From positions 1 through 42,551 of the forward strand of contig JBMYOX010000025.1 in assembly GCA_049599735.1 (NCBI GenBank): DNA of 42,551 nt, read 5' to 3'. Positions within the stretch are counted from its first letter, which is position 1. Each line of letters starts with the position of its first letter. A program made the position numbers and the translations under genes. The notes beneath the pieces were generated by a model. The model saw only the letters and a program-made list of their open reading frames with translations. It did no database searches and was not told the DNA's origin. Positions 16,610-24,914 of the stretch are shown in pieces. This DNA comes from Pontibacterium sp049599735 (GTDB taxonomy: Bacteria; Pseudomonadota; Gammaproteobacteria; Pseudomonadales; Balneatricaceae).

Positions 16610-17786
16610 CTTATTACTGGTTACGTTGCCCGTCCGGGCAGGGGTCAGTGGTGAGCTTAAATTACAGCAAAGCTGGGTGGCTGAAGATAATCCCAATCCG
16701 GTTGCTGATCATTATGCAGTTACCCTCTCCAGCTTACGATTACTGTATCAGAACAACCATGGCCCCTTCAGCTGGCAGGGCCATTATTTACTGGAAGGCG
16801 CTTTTAGTGAGCATTGGGCATCACTTCAGTCATTCAATCAGGGTGCTGGTACTGAACCTGTGTGGGATTTAACGGATTCTATTGATCAGGGTGAGCAGGG
16901 GGAAGCAAACCAGAAGATTGATCGCCTCTGGCTGATGTACAGCACCGGTAGCTGGGTTATAAAAGCAGGGCGTCAGGCAATTACCTGGGGCAGTGGGCGG
17001 GTATTCAGGCCCATGGATCTTTTTAATCCGTTTTCACCAACAGCAAAAGACACCAGTTATAAACCTGGCGCTGATATGCTTTATTTACAGTACCTTTATG
17101 ACAGCGGCGCAGATCTTCAGCTTCTCTACGTGCCCCGGCGTGATTCTGTTACTGGTCAGGTGAGGCAGGATACAAGCTCGATAGCTGCTAAATGGTTATG
17201 GTTTAAGGGCGAGAGCCAATATCAGTTTTTACTGGCGCAGGATTATGAAGACAAGGTGCTGGGACTGGGTGTTTCAACACCTGTTGGGCAAGCTTTGCTT
17301 TCAACGGATGTATTGCCTGTTTGGGTACCGGATAATCAGTTCCGCTGGTCATGGGTAAGCACGCTGGAGTATAGCTGGAGCTGGCTTGATACTCCGGTGA
17401 CGGGTTTTATTGAATATTACCGAAACGGCTATGGGCATACTGATAAACGAGCCCTGGATGAACAGAGTTTACTGCTACAGGAGCGGATAGGGCGGGGACA
17501 ACTGTTTAATCGCAGCCGGGATTATTTAGCCGCAGGGCTGACAGTTCAATACACTGCCTTAACGACAGTCAGCCCGACCTTAATCCAGAACCTGCATGAC
17601 CACAGCCGCCTTATCAGCTTGTCCTTGAGTTATGATTTATCTCAAAATTCCCGTTTAACAATGGGCCTGAGATTGCCGGTGGGCTCAGAAGGTTCCGAAT
17701 ACGGCGGCTTGAAACTTAGTGAAAACAGTAATACGTTAGTAAGGTCGTCATCGGAACTTTATTTCCGGTGGGCATTTTTTTATTGA
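16584..17786 (+). CDS. Outer-membrane beta-barrel protein linked to the ABC exporter
   Basis: A 400-residue protein with a signal peptide (MARLSLIISLLLVTLPVRAG). The body alternates hydrophobic and polar residues with many Trp/Tyr in aromatic girdles (for example KIDRLWLMYSTGSWVIKAGRQAITWGSG) and ends in SSELYFRWAFFY, the terminal aromatic residue expected for BAM-dependent insertion. No named family is recognised; the AGRQAITWGSG segment resembles DUF1302/alginate-export-like barrels. The start codon lies inside the ATPase gene, which argues for coupled expression and membership of the same envelope system. It may receive or anchor the exported cargo. Confidence 0.78.
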   Translation: MARLSLIISLLLVTLPVRAGVSGELKLQQSWVAEDNPNPVADHYAVTLSSLRLLYQNNHGPFSWQGHYLLEGAFSEHWASLQSFNQGAGTEPVWDLTDSIDQGEQGEANQKIDRLWLMYSTGSWVIKAGRQAITWGSGRVFRPMDLFNPFSPTAKDTSYKPGADMLYLQYLYDSGADLQLLYVPRRDSVTGQVRQDTSSIAAKWLWFKGESQYQFLLAQDYEDKVLGLGVSTPVGQALLSTDVLPVWVPDNQFRWSWVSTLEYSWSWLDTPVTGFIEYYRNGYGHTDKRALDEQSLLLQERIGRGQLFNRSRDYLAAGLTVQYTALTTVSPTLIQNLHDHSRLISLSLSYDLSQNSRLTMGLRLPVGSEGSEYGGLKLSENSNTLVRSSSELYFRWAFFY

Positions 17787-17971
17787 GCATATTAAGTCGT
17801 TGTATTTTTCAAGCTCGATAGAAACAGGCGCTTTTTTATAAAACGAGATTCTGAGTGTCCGGGTAAGTCTCAATGTCCGGAAGTCTGATGCAGGGAATCA
17901 TGTTTAGTCAGATTAGTTATTTATTCTAAAATCTGGCTCAGCAACCTACCTTAAAACAAGGAGGTGAAGGG

Positions 17972-17986
17972 ATGCTTTACCAATAA
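17972..17986 (+). promoter_or_regulatory. Leader mini-ORF with perfect Shine-Dalgarno ahead of the chemoreceptor
   Basis: AAGGAGGTGA (17958-17967) is an ideal ribosome site, but the ATG it serves opens a four-codon frame (M-L-Y-Q-stop). The likely receptor start, ATG 18003, begins 16 bases after that stop in another frame. Reinitiation or translational coupling is possible. Confidence 0.45.
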
Positions 17987-18002
17987 TTTTTTGGATATCC
18001 GC

Positions 18003-19643
18003 ATGTTGATTAGTAACTGCTCTATTCGCACAAAGCTGTTTTTAACCTCTGTCCTGCCCGTTATCGGTTTAGTGTTGTTGGTTTTTATTGCAACTATGCA
18101 GCTTAAAGCCGCCCATGACGGTGTCGATCGCATTTATAATGACCGTGTTGTGCCCCTGGAAGATCTTAAAATTATCGCTGATAACTATGCAATTCTGGTG
18201 ATTGATGCGGTTAATAAAGCCAATGCCGGTATGATAACTGCAAAAGCGGCAACAGACGGAATCCAAAAAGCCCGGCTTGAAATTAATCAAAAGTGGAAGG
18301 TGTATCGTGCGCGTGAGTTAAAGGCATCGGAATTAGCGCTGGCAGAAGAGGCAGAACAGCTTTTTGTGACGGCTAATGCGGCGATCGATCAGGTGGAAAA
18401 AAAGCTGATATTTTTTGGCAAAATCAGTGAAAAAGTTCCAGCCAGACTCAATGCGTTTGATGGGCCTCTGTATCAGGATATTGACCCGATTAGTGAAAAA
18501 ATAGCTGAGCTGGTAAACCTGCAGCTGCGTGAGGTTGCCAAAGAGCGTCAGCAGCTGTCAGATAGTTACCAGGCCCAGAGATTATGGTTAATAGGTTTGG
18601 CGCTGGGCATTATTGTGATACTGATCCTTCTTAGTGTGATGGTGTATAACTCCGTACGTAAGCCGCTGGATAATCTACGCGACAGTATGGAGCGTATCGT
18701 TAATGACGCAGACCTTACTGCAGAAGTGCATGTTGAGCGTAATGATGAAATTGGTAGCATGGCTGAGAGTTTTAATGCAACGGTAAGAGCCATGCGTCAT
18801 TTAATCGGACAGTTGGGTAATGCAACATCCACCTTAGCGAGTGCCGCAGATCAGCTTACTTCAGTCAGCACCCGGACAACACAGGGTATCAGTGCGCAGT
18901 GTTTAGAAATTGAGCAGGTCGCCAGCGCAATGAATCAAATGGTTTGTTCTGCCCAGGAAGTTGCGGTCCAAGCAGAAGGAGCAAACCGGGATGCACAAAA
19001 AACCAGTGAACAAGCCAGCGGTGGTAATCAAGTGGTAGATGATGCCGTGCAAACCACTAACCTGCTGGTGGATGAGGTAAAAGAGGTGTCTGAACGCATT
19101 CGTGCTTTGGATGCTGACAGCGAAAATATTGGCTCAGTTGTGAATGTGATTACCGACATTGCCGAGCAAACAAACCTGCTGGCGCTTAACGCAGCGATTG
19201 AGGCTGCCCGAGCGGGTGATCAGGGTCGCGGTTTTGCGGTGGTGGCCGATGAGGTGCGTACTCTGGCGCAGCGTACCCGTGCCTCGACCGAAGAGATTCG
19301 AAATGCGATAGAACACTTGCAGGATGGCTCCCGCCAAGCCGTCAGTGCGATGCTGGCCAGCACGTCCCAGGCTGAAGCGGCGGGCGGCAAGGCGGCGCAG
19401 GCGGGTCGTGTTCTGGCTGATATTGCTGATTCAGTAGCCGGGATTGCCAATATGAATGTTCAGATTGCTTCAGCCTCGGAAGAGCAGACCAGTGTTGCAG
19501 AAGAAATTAACCACTCCCTGGTGACGATTAATCAGGTCTCACAGGAAACAGATGCGGGTGCTCAGCAGATTGCTCAATCCAGCCAGGCATTGGCTGTCTT
19601 ATCCGGTGAGCTGCAGCAGTTGTTGAGTAAATACAAGGTTTAA
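18003..19643 (+). CDS. Methyl-accepting chemotaxis protein (4HB sensor)
   Basis: A 546-residue transmembrane chemoreceptor. TM1 is about residues 10-32 (LFLTSVLPVIGLVLLVFIATM), followed by a periplasmic, mostly helical four-helix-bundle-type domain of about 160 residues. TM2 (LWLIGLALGIIVILILLSVMVY) follows, then a HAMP domain (SVRKPLDNLRDSMERI..) and a long cytoplasmic coiled coil. The hairpin tip that binds CheA/CheW is EQTNLLALNAAIEAARAGDQGRGFAVVADEVRTLAQRT. I see no C-terminal CheR-docking pentapeptide. An in-frame GTG at 17964 would add 13 residues, but it lies inside the Shine-Dalgarno. The ligand is unknown. Confidence 0.93.
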   Translation: MLISNCSIRTKLFLTSVLPVIGLVLLVFIATMQLKAAHDGVDRIYNDRVVPLEDLKIIADNYAILVIDAVNKANAGMITAKAATDGIQKARLEINQKWKVYRARELKASELALAEEAEQLFVTANAAIDQVEKKLIFFGKISEKVPARLNAFDGPLYQDIDPISEKIAELVNLQLREVAKERQQLSDSYQAQRLWLIGLALGIIVILILLSVMVYNSVRKPLDNLRDSMERIVNDADLTAEVHVERNDEIGSMAESFNATVRAMRHLIGQLGNATSTLASAADQLTSVSTRTTQGISAQCLEIEQVASAMNQMVCSAQEVAVQAEGANRDAQKTSEQASGGNQVVDDAVQTTNLLVDEVKEVSERIRALDADSENIGSVVNVITDIAEQTNLLALNAAIEAARAGDQGRGFAVVADEVRTLAQRTRASTEEIRNAIEHLQDGSRQAVSAMLASTSQAEAAGGKAAQAGRVLADIADSVAGIANMNVQIASASEEQTSVAEEINHSLVTINQVSQETDAGAQQIAQSSQALAVLSGELQQLLSKYKV

Positions 19644-19698
19644 ATTTTTGCAAAAGCGGGTCAGGTATTTTTAGCAGCAAGAATTAAGGGGATGGGTT

Positions 19699-20181
19699 AT
19701 GTATCGGCTTTATATCACACTGCTTGTTTTAACTCTGACCGGCTGCGCAGGAAGCAATCGGCCTCCGTCCCCTGATTCGATTTCAGCGACACCTGTGCAG
19801 TCTGATAATAGCGATGTGAAACGTGCACTGATGATGCAGTACAGCGACTGGAAAGGTACTCAGTACAGATACGGGGGCATGAGCAAGCAGGGTGTGGACT
19901 GTTCGGCTTTTGTTTTGCTGACTTATCAGTCCCGGCTGGGACAGCGATTACCCCGTACAACGCTGCTTCAGTCCCGAATTGGCTCGCCTGTCAGCAGGCG
20001 GGAGCTAAGAGCGGGTGATTTGGTGTTTTTTAAAACGAGTTATAAGGTTCGTCATGTTGGTATTTTTATTGGCGACGCTCAATTTCTCCATGCGTCCACC
20101 AGCAAAGGCGTCACCATCAGTAGTCTTGATAATAACTACTGGTCAGCCAGGTACTGGATGGCAAAAAGGCCGAATTTCTAA
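19699..20181 (+). CDS. NlpC/P60 lipoprotein (Spr/MepS-like murein hydrolase)
   Basis: A 160-residue lipoprotein with a signal sequence and lipobox LTLTGC (acylated Cys about residue 15), and an NlpC/P60 cysteine peptidase domain that cleaves peptidoglycan cross-links or stems. The catalytic Cys lies in GVDCSAFV, the His in VRHVGIFIG, and the third polar residue is probably the His in FLHASTSKGV. The layout and length match Spr/MepS. It overlaps the convergent TauE/SafE gene by 4 bases at the 3' ends. Confidence 0.92.
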   Translation: MYRLYITLLVLTLTGCAGSNRPPSPDSISATPVQSDNSDVKRALMMQYSDWKGTQYRYGGMSKQGVDCSAFVLLTYQSRLGQRLPRTTLLQSRIGSPVSRRELRAGDLVFFKTSYKVRHVGIFIGDAQFLHASTSKGVTISSLDNNYWSARYWMAKRPNF

Positions 20182-20930
20182 CTCTCAGGCCATCCCGTAA
20201 CTGCTTTTCCGATAATAAGCAGCGCTGAAGCACTGGAAATCAGTAGCAGAACCGGTTTTGCTAAGCGGCTATTTAGTCTCCCGTCTACCTTATGTGCCAG
20301 GTAGAAACCAATAATGACCCCCGGCAGCATTTTCAGACTAAGTATTGTTGTCGTCCCATCTATATTGCCTTGTTGCATTAAGGCGAGGATGGAGAAAGGG
20401 GTGCCGATCAGAAAAAATGCGGCCAGTTCATTGCGGATGGTGATGCGCTTCTGTTCCTGATAGACCAGCGCCATGGGCGGACCGCCCACGGAAGTGGCGG
20501 TTCCAATCAGTCCGGAGAAGAAACCGGCAATAACCAGGTTGGTTTTTGTTGGTTGTACTTTAACAACTTTCCAGGTTAGCAGGGCCGCCAGTAGCAGAGT
20601 GGCTCCGAACAACAGACTCAGGTACTGAGTCGGAATTGAGACCAGTAGCCAGGCACCCAGGCAAGCACCCGGTGCACGGGCGATAATGGCTGGGAGAATA
20701 CGTCGCCATAATAGCTCTCCCTGATTCTGTAGCAGCATCAGACGGGACACAGTCAGTACCGATAAACTGGCACCCAGAATCAGTATGGGGCCGGGCACAT
20801 AAGCAGTATCAATCAGGAATAGCAAAGGCGCCGTCACCAGGCCAAAGCCAATGCCAAACCATGTCTGTAGTACAATGCCACAAGTGATAATTAACAGTGC
20901 GAGTAATTCGGGGAAGGTATATAAAATCAT
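20178..20930 (-). CDS. TauE/SafE-family anion permease
   Basis: A 250-residue inner-membrane protein of the sulfite exporter TauE/SafE family with about eight hydrophobic helices. The family's repeated motif is visible in GFFSGLIGTATSVGGPPMALVY and, more degenerate, near the N terminus (ITCGIVLQTWFGIGFGLVTAPLLFL). Members export sulfite, sulfoacetate or other small organic anions. The gene is downstream of and co-directional with the Ldh2-like gene but separated from it by a strong hairpin, so its link to the catabolic island is uncertain. Confidence 0.88.
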   Translation of the reverse strand: MILYTFPELLALLIITCGIVLQTWFGIGFGLVTAPLLFLIDTAYVPGPILILGASLSVLTVSRLMLLQNQGELLWRRILPAIIARAPGACLGAWLLVSIPTQYLSLLFGATLLLAALLTWKVVKVQPTKTNLVIAGFFSGLIGTATSVGGPPMALVYQEQKRITIRNELAAFFLIGTPFSILALMQQGNIDGTTTILSLKMLPGVIIGFYLAHKVDGRLNSRLAKPVLLLISSASALLIIGKAVTGWPES

Positions 20931-20997
20931 AATCGGTTTTAGGCTGTCAGGGCTTTAATACAGCAGGAAAGGGCCTGACTTGCGGGGAGGGAAAAGC

Positions 20998-21043
20998 AAA
21001 GAGGCCAGCTTTCGGTTAGCTTAAACCAAAAGCAGGCTTCTTT
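20998..21043 (-). terminator. Long imperfect terminator hairpin after the Ldh2-like gene
   Basis: On the minus strand, AAAGA-GCC-GCTTT-GGTT pairs with AACC-AAAGC-GGC-TCTTT with single mismatches around a TAAGCT loop, then GCTTTTCC. It probably ends the minus-strand catabolic pair before the TauE gene. Confidence 0.6.
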
Positions 21044-21083
21044 TTATCGAGCATCAGGATGTGTATACCCGGTGTCTTTTCTG

Positions 21084-21833
21084 TTAGCGACCACCGGCTC
21101 CCTGACGGGAACGATCACTGTTCTCAACGAGTACCCCTTCACCGATTTTATTGATTCGAATCCAGAGTGCTTCATCGATATCAATACCGTTATCAACGCT
21201 GTATTCCTTGTTCAACTCAACCTGTTTGGCACTGATGTAGCGGGCATTATGGTTGCCTTTTGAGCGCTGTAGGGAGGACGTCAGATCGACCCGGGAACTG
21301 CAAATAATGGTCAGTGCCTGTTTGTCTTCTTCGTTTGCAGATAGGTTGGTTGTCGCTTCGCTATAACTTGGATAACGCTCACCCGCTTTGATGGCAGCCG
21401 TGTGCTCGGTTATTGTCTGGCTGCCATTTTGCCAGTAAGCCGCAACGCTGATGCCACGGCGGCCACAATCGGTCAGGGCCTTGAGGATAAACATCCTGTT
21501 ATGACAATTATGTACGGTAACGGTAGCAATACCGTTTTCCAGCGCTTTAGCGTGGGCCAGATCAACAGAGGCAGCGATACAATTTAATGCACTACGGCCA
21601 TTGCTGTCGATAATAGCTGAAGTGCTGTCCTCGTAGATGACAGTGCTCAGCGGTTTGATGCTGTCCTCACCGATATAAGGCAGTGCCCTTTGCAGTTCGC
21701 CCAGGCCATTGAGGCCATGCTTTTCCAGCCAGAGGATCATGTTGGCGGCATCTTCATAATTGCCGACAAAATAGCCGGTGGCTTCAAAACAGCGACGCAG
21801 GGCAGCTTTCAGTTCGATCATAGAAACATGCAT
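21084..21833 (-). CDS. Short Ldh2/MDH-like protein (DUF3726 type)
   Basis: A 249-residue soluble protein. I believe this is the family annotated as DUF3726. The N-terminal half resembles Ldh2-type malate/lactate/imino-acid dehydrogenases: VSMIELKAALRRCFEATGY.., then AIIDSNGRSALNCIAASVDLAHAKALENGIATVTVHNCHNR, where H111 sits where Ldh2 enzymes have their catalytic His (usual motif NSHHFG). Ldh2 enzymes have about 340 residues, so this is a shortened version and NAD(P) binding is doubtful. The start ATG overlaps the stop of the upstream 578-residue gene (TGATG), and GGAAGGAG lies ahead of it, so the two proteins are probably made in step. Possible imine or enamine chemistry is an inference. Confidence 0.75.
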   Translation of the reverse strand: MHVSMIELKAALRRCFEATGYFVGNYEDAANMILWLEKHGLNGLGELQRALPYIGEDSIKPLSTVIYEDSTSAIIDSNGRSALNCIAASVDLAHAKALENGIATVTVHNCHNRMFILKALTDCGRRGISVAAYWQNGSQTITEHTAAIKAGERYPSYSEATTNLSANEEDKQALTIICSSRVDLTSSLQRSKGNHNARYISAKQVELNKEYSVDNGIDIDEALWIRINKIGEGVLVENSDRSRQGAGGR

Positions 21834-23569
21834 CAGAATTCTCCTTCCTGCTGTGGTGCCTGTTTGTTAGGGGCAAGGGGCATAAACCAGTCGTCGTTGA
21901 ATGTTTTGCCGATATCTTCCAGCAGTGGAGCTCCCTGGAACATTGTGTTACGTACCCACAACTTAGAGCGGGGGTCGAACTTACCGACACCGAAGAAAGC
22001 CAGTTTGGCGCGCAGCAGGTGCATCGGCAGGATTTCGCGATCCAGTAGATTGGCCTGAATATCACCGTAGATACAGCGGTTCATGCTCTGAATACGGCGT
22101 ACGATACCGCGCAGTTTAGGCTGTGCCACCATAAAGCGAGCAGTGCTGTGCTCCGGATGTTCAGCGATATACGCGCATAATCGGTCATAACAACGGCGTA
22201 CGGCATAAGCTACACCGAGTGCCATCTCTTTGTCTTTGCCATCTTCTTCCCGAACATCACCCAGACGAGGTTCCATCTTCTCTTCAGAGCGGTACCAGAA
22301 AGTATCTTTAGTGCCTTCCACGCCAAAGTCATAACTAAGAGCCCATTGGTAACGCTCTTCGATAACCTGCTTCAGTTGCTGTAATGGCATTACCGGGTCA
22401 AGATCCAGAAATTCTTCCGCTGAGTGATAATCTTCAAGATCATCAACCAGTTCCGGATAAAGCTCCAGCATTACAGAGACCAGCATCTCCTGGCCTTGCA
22501 ATGAGCAGTGTTTCTCACTCCATTGCACCAGAGATTCCCAGCTGTCGAAACCATTCTTGGTATGATCACGAATTGCATCCAGGTCTTTAAGAACCTGCTG
22601 ATTGTTATCAGTTTGCCACTCATCTTCAGTGACTGTTTCTGCGGTATGGGTAGTACAGCGGTCCAGTAATTCCGGAAATTGTTGCTGGATCCGGTGGTTG
22701 ATATTACCCAGTACACGAATGCGGGCCAGCGCCAGTTCACGCATCTCAATCCACTGATTAATTAGCAGTGGATGATTGATCAGATAAGGCGCCATGCCGA
22801 GACCGGTAGAGTTACCAATACCAAAGAAACGCTTTACTTCCGGCTGCATCGGATTGTAGCTTTGCGGTGCCTTATGCTGTGCAATATGTTCCGCTTGCTG
22901 AAGGCTGAAGTTACGCAGCATCAGGCAAACAAACATTTCTGCGGCAAAAGGGCGGGCGAAATCAGCGTGTCGGCTGGCAACTTTTTCCCAGTCTGCCATG
23001 CCCAGCTTGCCACTGCCGTATACGGCGGTGGTGCGGTATAGATAACCCACTTTGGCGATCTGTGCCACATCCGGCTGTTTTCCACTGGCCAGTTGATTAA
23101 CAACATAATCAAAGTTACGGGCACTTCGATTTGCGCGGGATAGGACAAATACTCGGGCATCAACCCGGCCTGCTTCCTGTTTGGGTACGTTCTGCCGCAG
23201 GTTTTCTAAGTAGATATCATCCACCTGGCCATCAACCAAGGCCATGGTGAGATCCCACTTGGTAGCAATTACCCGGTCATTACGCTCATCGGCCGATAAG
23301 TAATCAGAAAACAAAACAAAGCTGTATAGCTTATTGGGTGTATTGATTTCGTAAACAACCGTGCCGTAACCGTCATTATCCAACTCAAAACGAGCAGGCT
23401 CGATCTGCCAGCGTTCTCGCATAATTCGGCGTACGAGTGTACGCATAAAGCTGAGCCGGCTTTGGTGAATCGCGCCCAGTCGTTCCAGGTCCATAACCTG
23501 GTTTACCGGACGCAGCGGCAGTGCGTTGTCACCGCGAAGATCAGCTTGTACAGCAGCTGGCGTGGTCAT
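21833..23569 (-). CDS. Uncharacterised 578-residue protein of the catabolic island
   Basis: I do not recognise this family. The protein is soluble: there is no signal peptide, no membrane helix and few cysteines. Notable segments are RFELDNDGYGTVVYEI (61-76), ARVFVLSRANRSARNFDYVV (138-157), YRTTAVYGSGKLGMADWEK (178-196), PEVKRFFGIGNSTGLGMAPYL (243-263) and a Glu/Asp-rich middle with conserved-looking Trp/His. GSGKLG is not a proper P-loop because no Thr/Ser or Walker B follows. The start has GAGG nine bases upstream. It overlaps the Ldh2-like gene by one base and is transcribed away from the LysR gene after a 417-bp spacer that holds LysR-type dyads. Context suggests an enzyme acting on the transported nitrogen compound. 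Confidence 0.8.
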   Translation of the reverse strand: MTTPAAVQADLRGDNALPLRPVNQVMDLERLGAIHQSRLSFMRTLVRRIMRERWQIEPARFELDNDGYGTVVYEINTPNKLYSFVLFSDYLSADERNDRVIATKWDLTMALVDGQVDDIYLENLRQNVPKQEAGRVDARVFVLSRANRSARNFDYVVNQLASGKQPDVAQIAKVGYLYRTTAVYGSGKLGMADWEKVASRHADFARPFAAEMFVCLMLRNFSLQQAEHIAQHKAPQSYNPMQPEVKRFFGIGNSTGLGMAPYLINHPLLINQWIEMRELALARIRVLGNINHRIQQQFPELLDRCTTHTAETVTEDEWQTDNNQQVLKDLDAIRDHTKNGFDSWESLVQWSEKHCSLQGQEMLVSVMLELYPELVDDLEDYHSAEEFLDLDPVMPLQQLKQVIEERYQWALSYDFGVEGTKDTFWYRSEEKMEPRLGDVREEDGKDKEMALGVAYAVRRCYDRLCAYIAEHPEHSTARFMVAQPKLRGIVRRIQSMNRCIYGDIQANLLDREILPMHLLRAKLAFFGVGKFDPRSKLWVRNTMFQGAPLLEDIGKTFNDDWFMPLAPNKQAPQQEGEF

Positions 23570-23768
23570 TATTGTTATCCTCGTTAAATAGCTACTTGAG
23601 ACTGACTGGAAACTATTGCGTTTTGCTTTCTTACGCTTTAATTCAGCCTCTCACATCGTTTTTTCAAACAGCATAGATGTGTCCGAAACCTCTTTTTTAT
23701 TTGCTCTGCTGGCTTCGTTTGTAATGGTTATATGCAGAGTCATACGAGGAAGGTTCAGGCGGTCACAT

Positions 23769-23787
23769 ATACTTAATGGTTAAGTAT
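23769..23787. promoter_or_regulatory. Perfect palindrome, candidate operator
   Basis: ATACTTAA-TGG-TTAAGTAT, an 8-bp dyad with a 3-bp centre, lies about 200 bp upstream of the 578-residue gene. It is unlike the ATAAG dyads, so it may bind another regulator. Confidence 0.45.
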
Positions 23788-23895
23788 GGCTCAGATCTAA
23801 GTAGAGATAAGCATTTGAGCGGCTTGCCTTCCGGTATGACACTTATCATGGGGCAGAAGGCAGATTGCACACAAATCAGAAGGTTATATCGACTA

Positions 23896-23910
23896 ATAAG
23901 AGAAACTTAT
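23896..23910. promoter_or_regulatory. Candidate LysR-type binding site, copy 1
   Basis: ATAAG-AGAAA-CTTAT, which fits the T-N11-A rule of LysR-type regulators. It sits in a longer 7-bp dyad (TAATAAG..CTTATTA), upstream of the minus-strand gene pair. The same arms and spacing recur at 24930-24944. Confidence 0.5.
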
Positions 23911-23986
23911 TAAAGTATGCGAAGTTATTATTTTTTCTATGTCCATGGAGCGCAGTATCAGAACAACCTGCGCCGGTTTTCAGGTT

Positions 23987-24886
23987 TTATTCTGCTGAAT
24001 GACTACGCGCCAGAATAAAATCGATTAAAGCCTGTGCCGGTGGTGTCAGTGATTTGTTGGTGAGTTTTACGATACCGATACGGCGTACAACAGTGGGTGT
24101 GCTTAGCGGAATAAAGCACAGGGTTTTGCTGTCTTTGGGCACAGCATAACGGGGCAGCGTGGTAATACCAAAGCCTGCTTCGAGCATTGCGATTAATGAA
24201 ATCATATTGGAAATATAGAACTGGGAGTGGCCTAGCAGAGGCCTGGCTTCACTGTCTTCCAGCAGGCGGGAAGTGCCATTACCTATAAGGCGATGATTGC
24301 GAAGCGCCTTCCAGTGTAATTCTTTATGCTCAGCCAGCGGGTGATCTTTGGGGCAGACGACGCCGATCTGGTCTTCCCATATGGGTATAAAGGTTTTGTC
24401 GGTGTGTTCTTGCTCGTGAAACAGATGAGCAATACCAAAATCTATCTGCTGGTTTTCCACCATGCGATAGATAGCATCGGAGTTATCGTCAAAGAAGCTG
24501 ATATGCAGCTCCGGTGTGTTGTTAACAAATTCCAGTAATAGATCGGGCAACACCTGACTGGCGATTGAGGGCACGGATGCCAGCCGGAGGTGGCCAGTCT
24601 TGTGCTCGGCCAGCAAGGCCATATCTTTTGAAATACGGTCATGATGCTCGATCAGCTCTTTGGCTTTTGGCAGAAAATGTTGTCCAAACGGTGTTAGTTC
24701 GGTTTTTGCGGTTCTGGCATTTCGTTTTTCAAAGAGTGCTTCACCCAGTTTATTTTCCAAATCTCTGATGGAGAGGGATATGGCGGGCTGGGTGCGATGG
24801 GCTTTTTCTGCTGCTGAATGGAAACCTTTTAATTCAGCCACCCAGACGAAGTGGCGCAGTTGGGCAATCTTAAATTCCGGCAACAT
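23987..24886 (-). CDS. LysR-family transcriptional regulator
   Basis: A 299-residue LysR-type regulator, presumably controlling the flanking catabolic genes on both sides. The winged helix-turn-helix is at the N terminus (LRHFVWVAELKGFHSAAEKAHRTQPAISLSIRDLENKLGEALFEK), followed by a periplasmic-binding-fold effector domain beginning about residue 90 (GHLRLASVPSIASQVLPDLL) and including IDFGIAH, IGVVCPKDHPLA and MLEAGFGITTLPRYAVP. The start at 24886 is chosen because GAGG lies six bases upstream; the ATG six codons earlier lacks one. It is divergent from the aldehyde dehydrogenase gene across 135 bp. The effector is probably the island's substrate or an intermediate. Confidence 0.93.
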   Translation of the reverse strand: MLPEFKIAQLRHFVWVAELKGFHSAAEKAHRTQPAISLSIRDLENKLGEALFEKRNARTAKTELTPFGQHFLPKAKELIEHHDRISKDMALLAEHKTGHLRLASVPSIASQVLPDLLLEFVNNTPELHISFFDDNSDAIYRMVENQQIDFGIAHLFHEQEHTDKTFIPIWEDQIGVVCPKDHPLAEHKELHWKALRNHRLIGNGTSRLLEDSEARPLLGHSQFYISNMISLIAMLEAGFGITTLPRYAVPKDSKTLCFIPLSTPTVVRRIGIVKLTNKSLTPPAQALIDFILARSHSAE

Positions 24887-24914
24887 AACTAACCTCAGAG
24901 TCATCGCAGTCAGG

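Larger units (their letters stand above)
23570..23986. other. 417-bp spacer between LysR gene and the 578-residue gene
   Basis: No convincing gene. It holds the promoter region for the minus-strand pair and several dyads: ATACTTAA-TGG-TTAAGTAT (23769-23787), ATAAG-N5-CTTAT (23896-23910), plus half sites ATAAG (23807-23811) and CTTAT (23842-23846). A weak hairpin AACCTG/CAGGTT lies just after the LysR stop. Confidence 0.7.

Noticed and set aside
20178..20930. TauE/SafE permease as part of the catabolic island
   Set aside because: A strong terminator-like hairpin separates it from the Ldh2-like gene, and sulfonate or sulfite genes are absent; membership is possible but unsupported.
22048..22053. 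P-loop candidate GSGKLG in the 578-residue protein (residues 185-190)
   Set aside because: The encoded motif lacks the Thr/Ser after the Lys and no Walker B follows; the coordinates given are only a point inside the gene, as the motif itself lies near 23000-23017.
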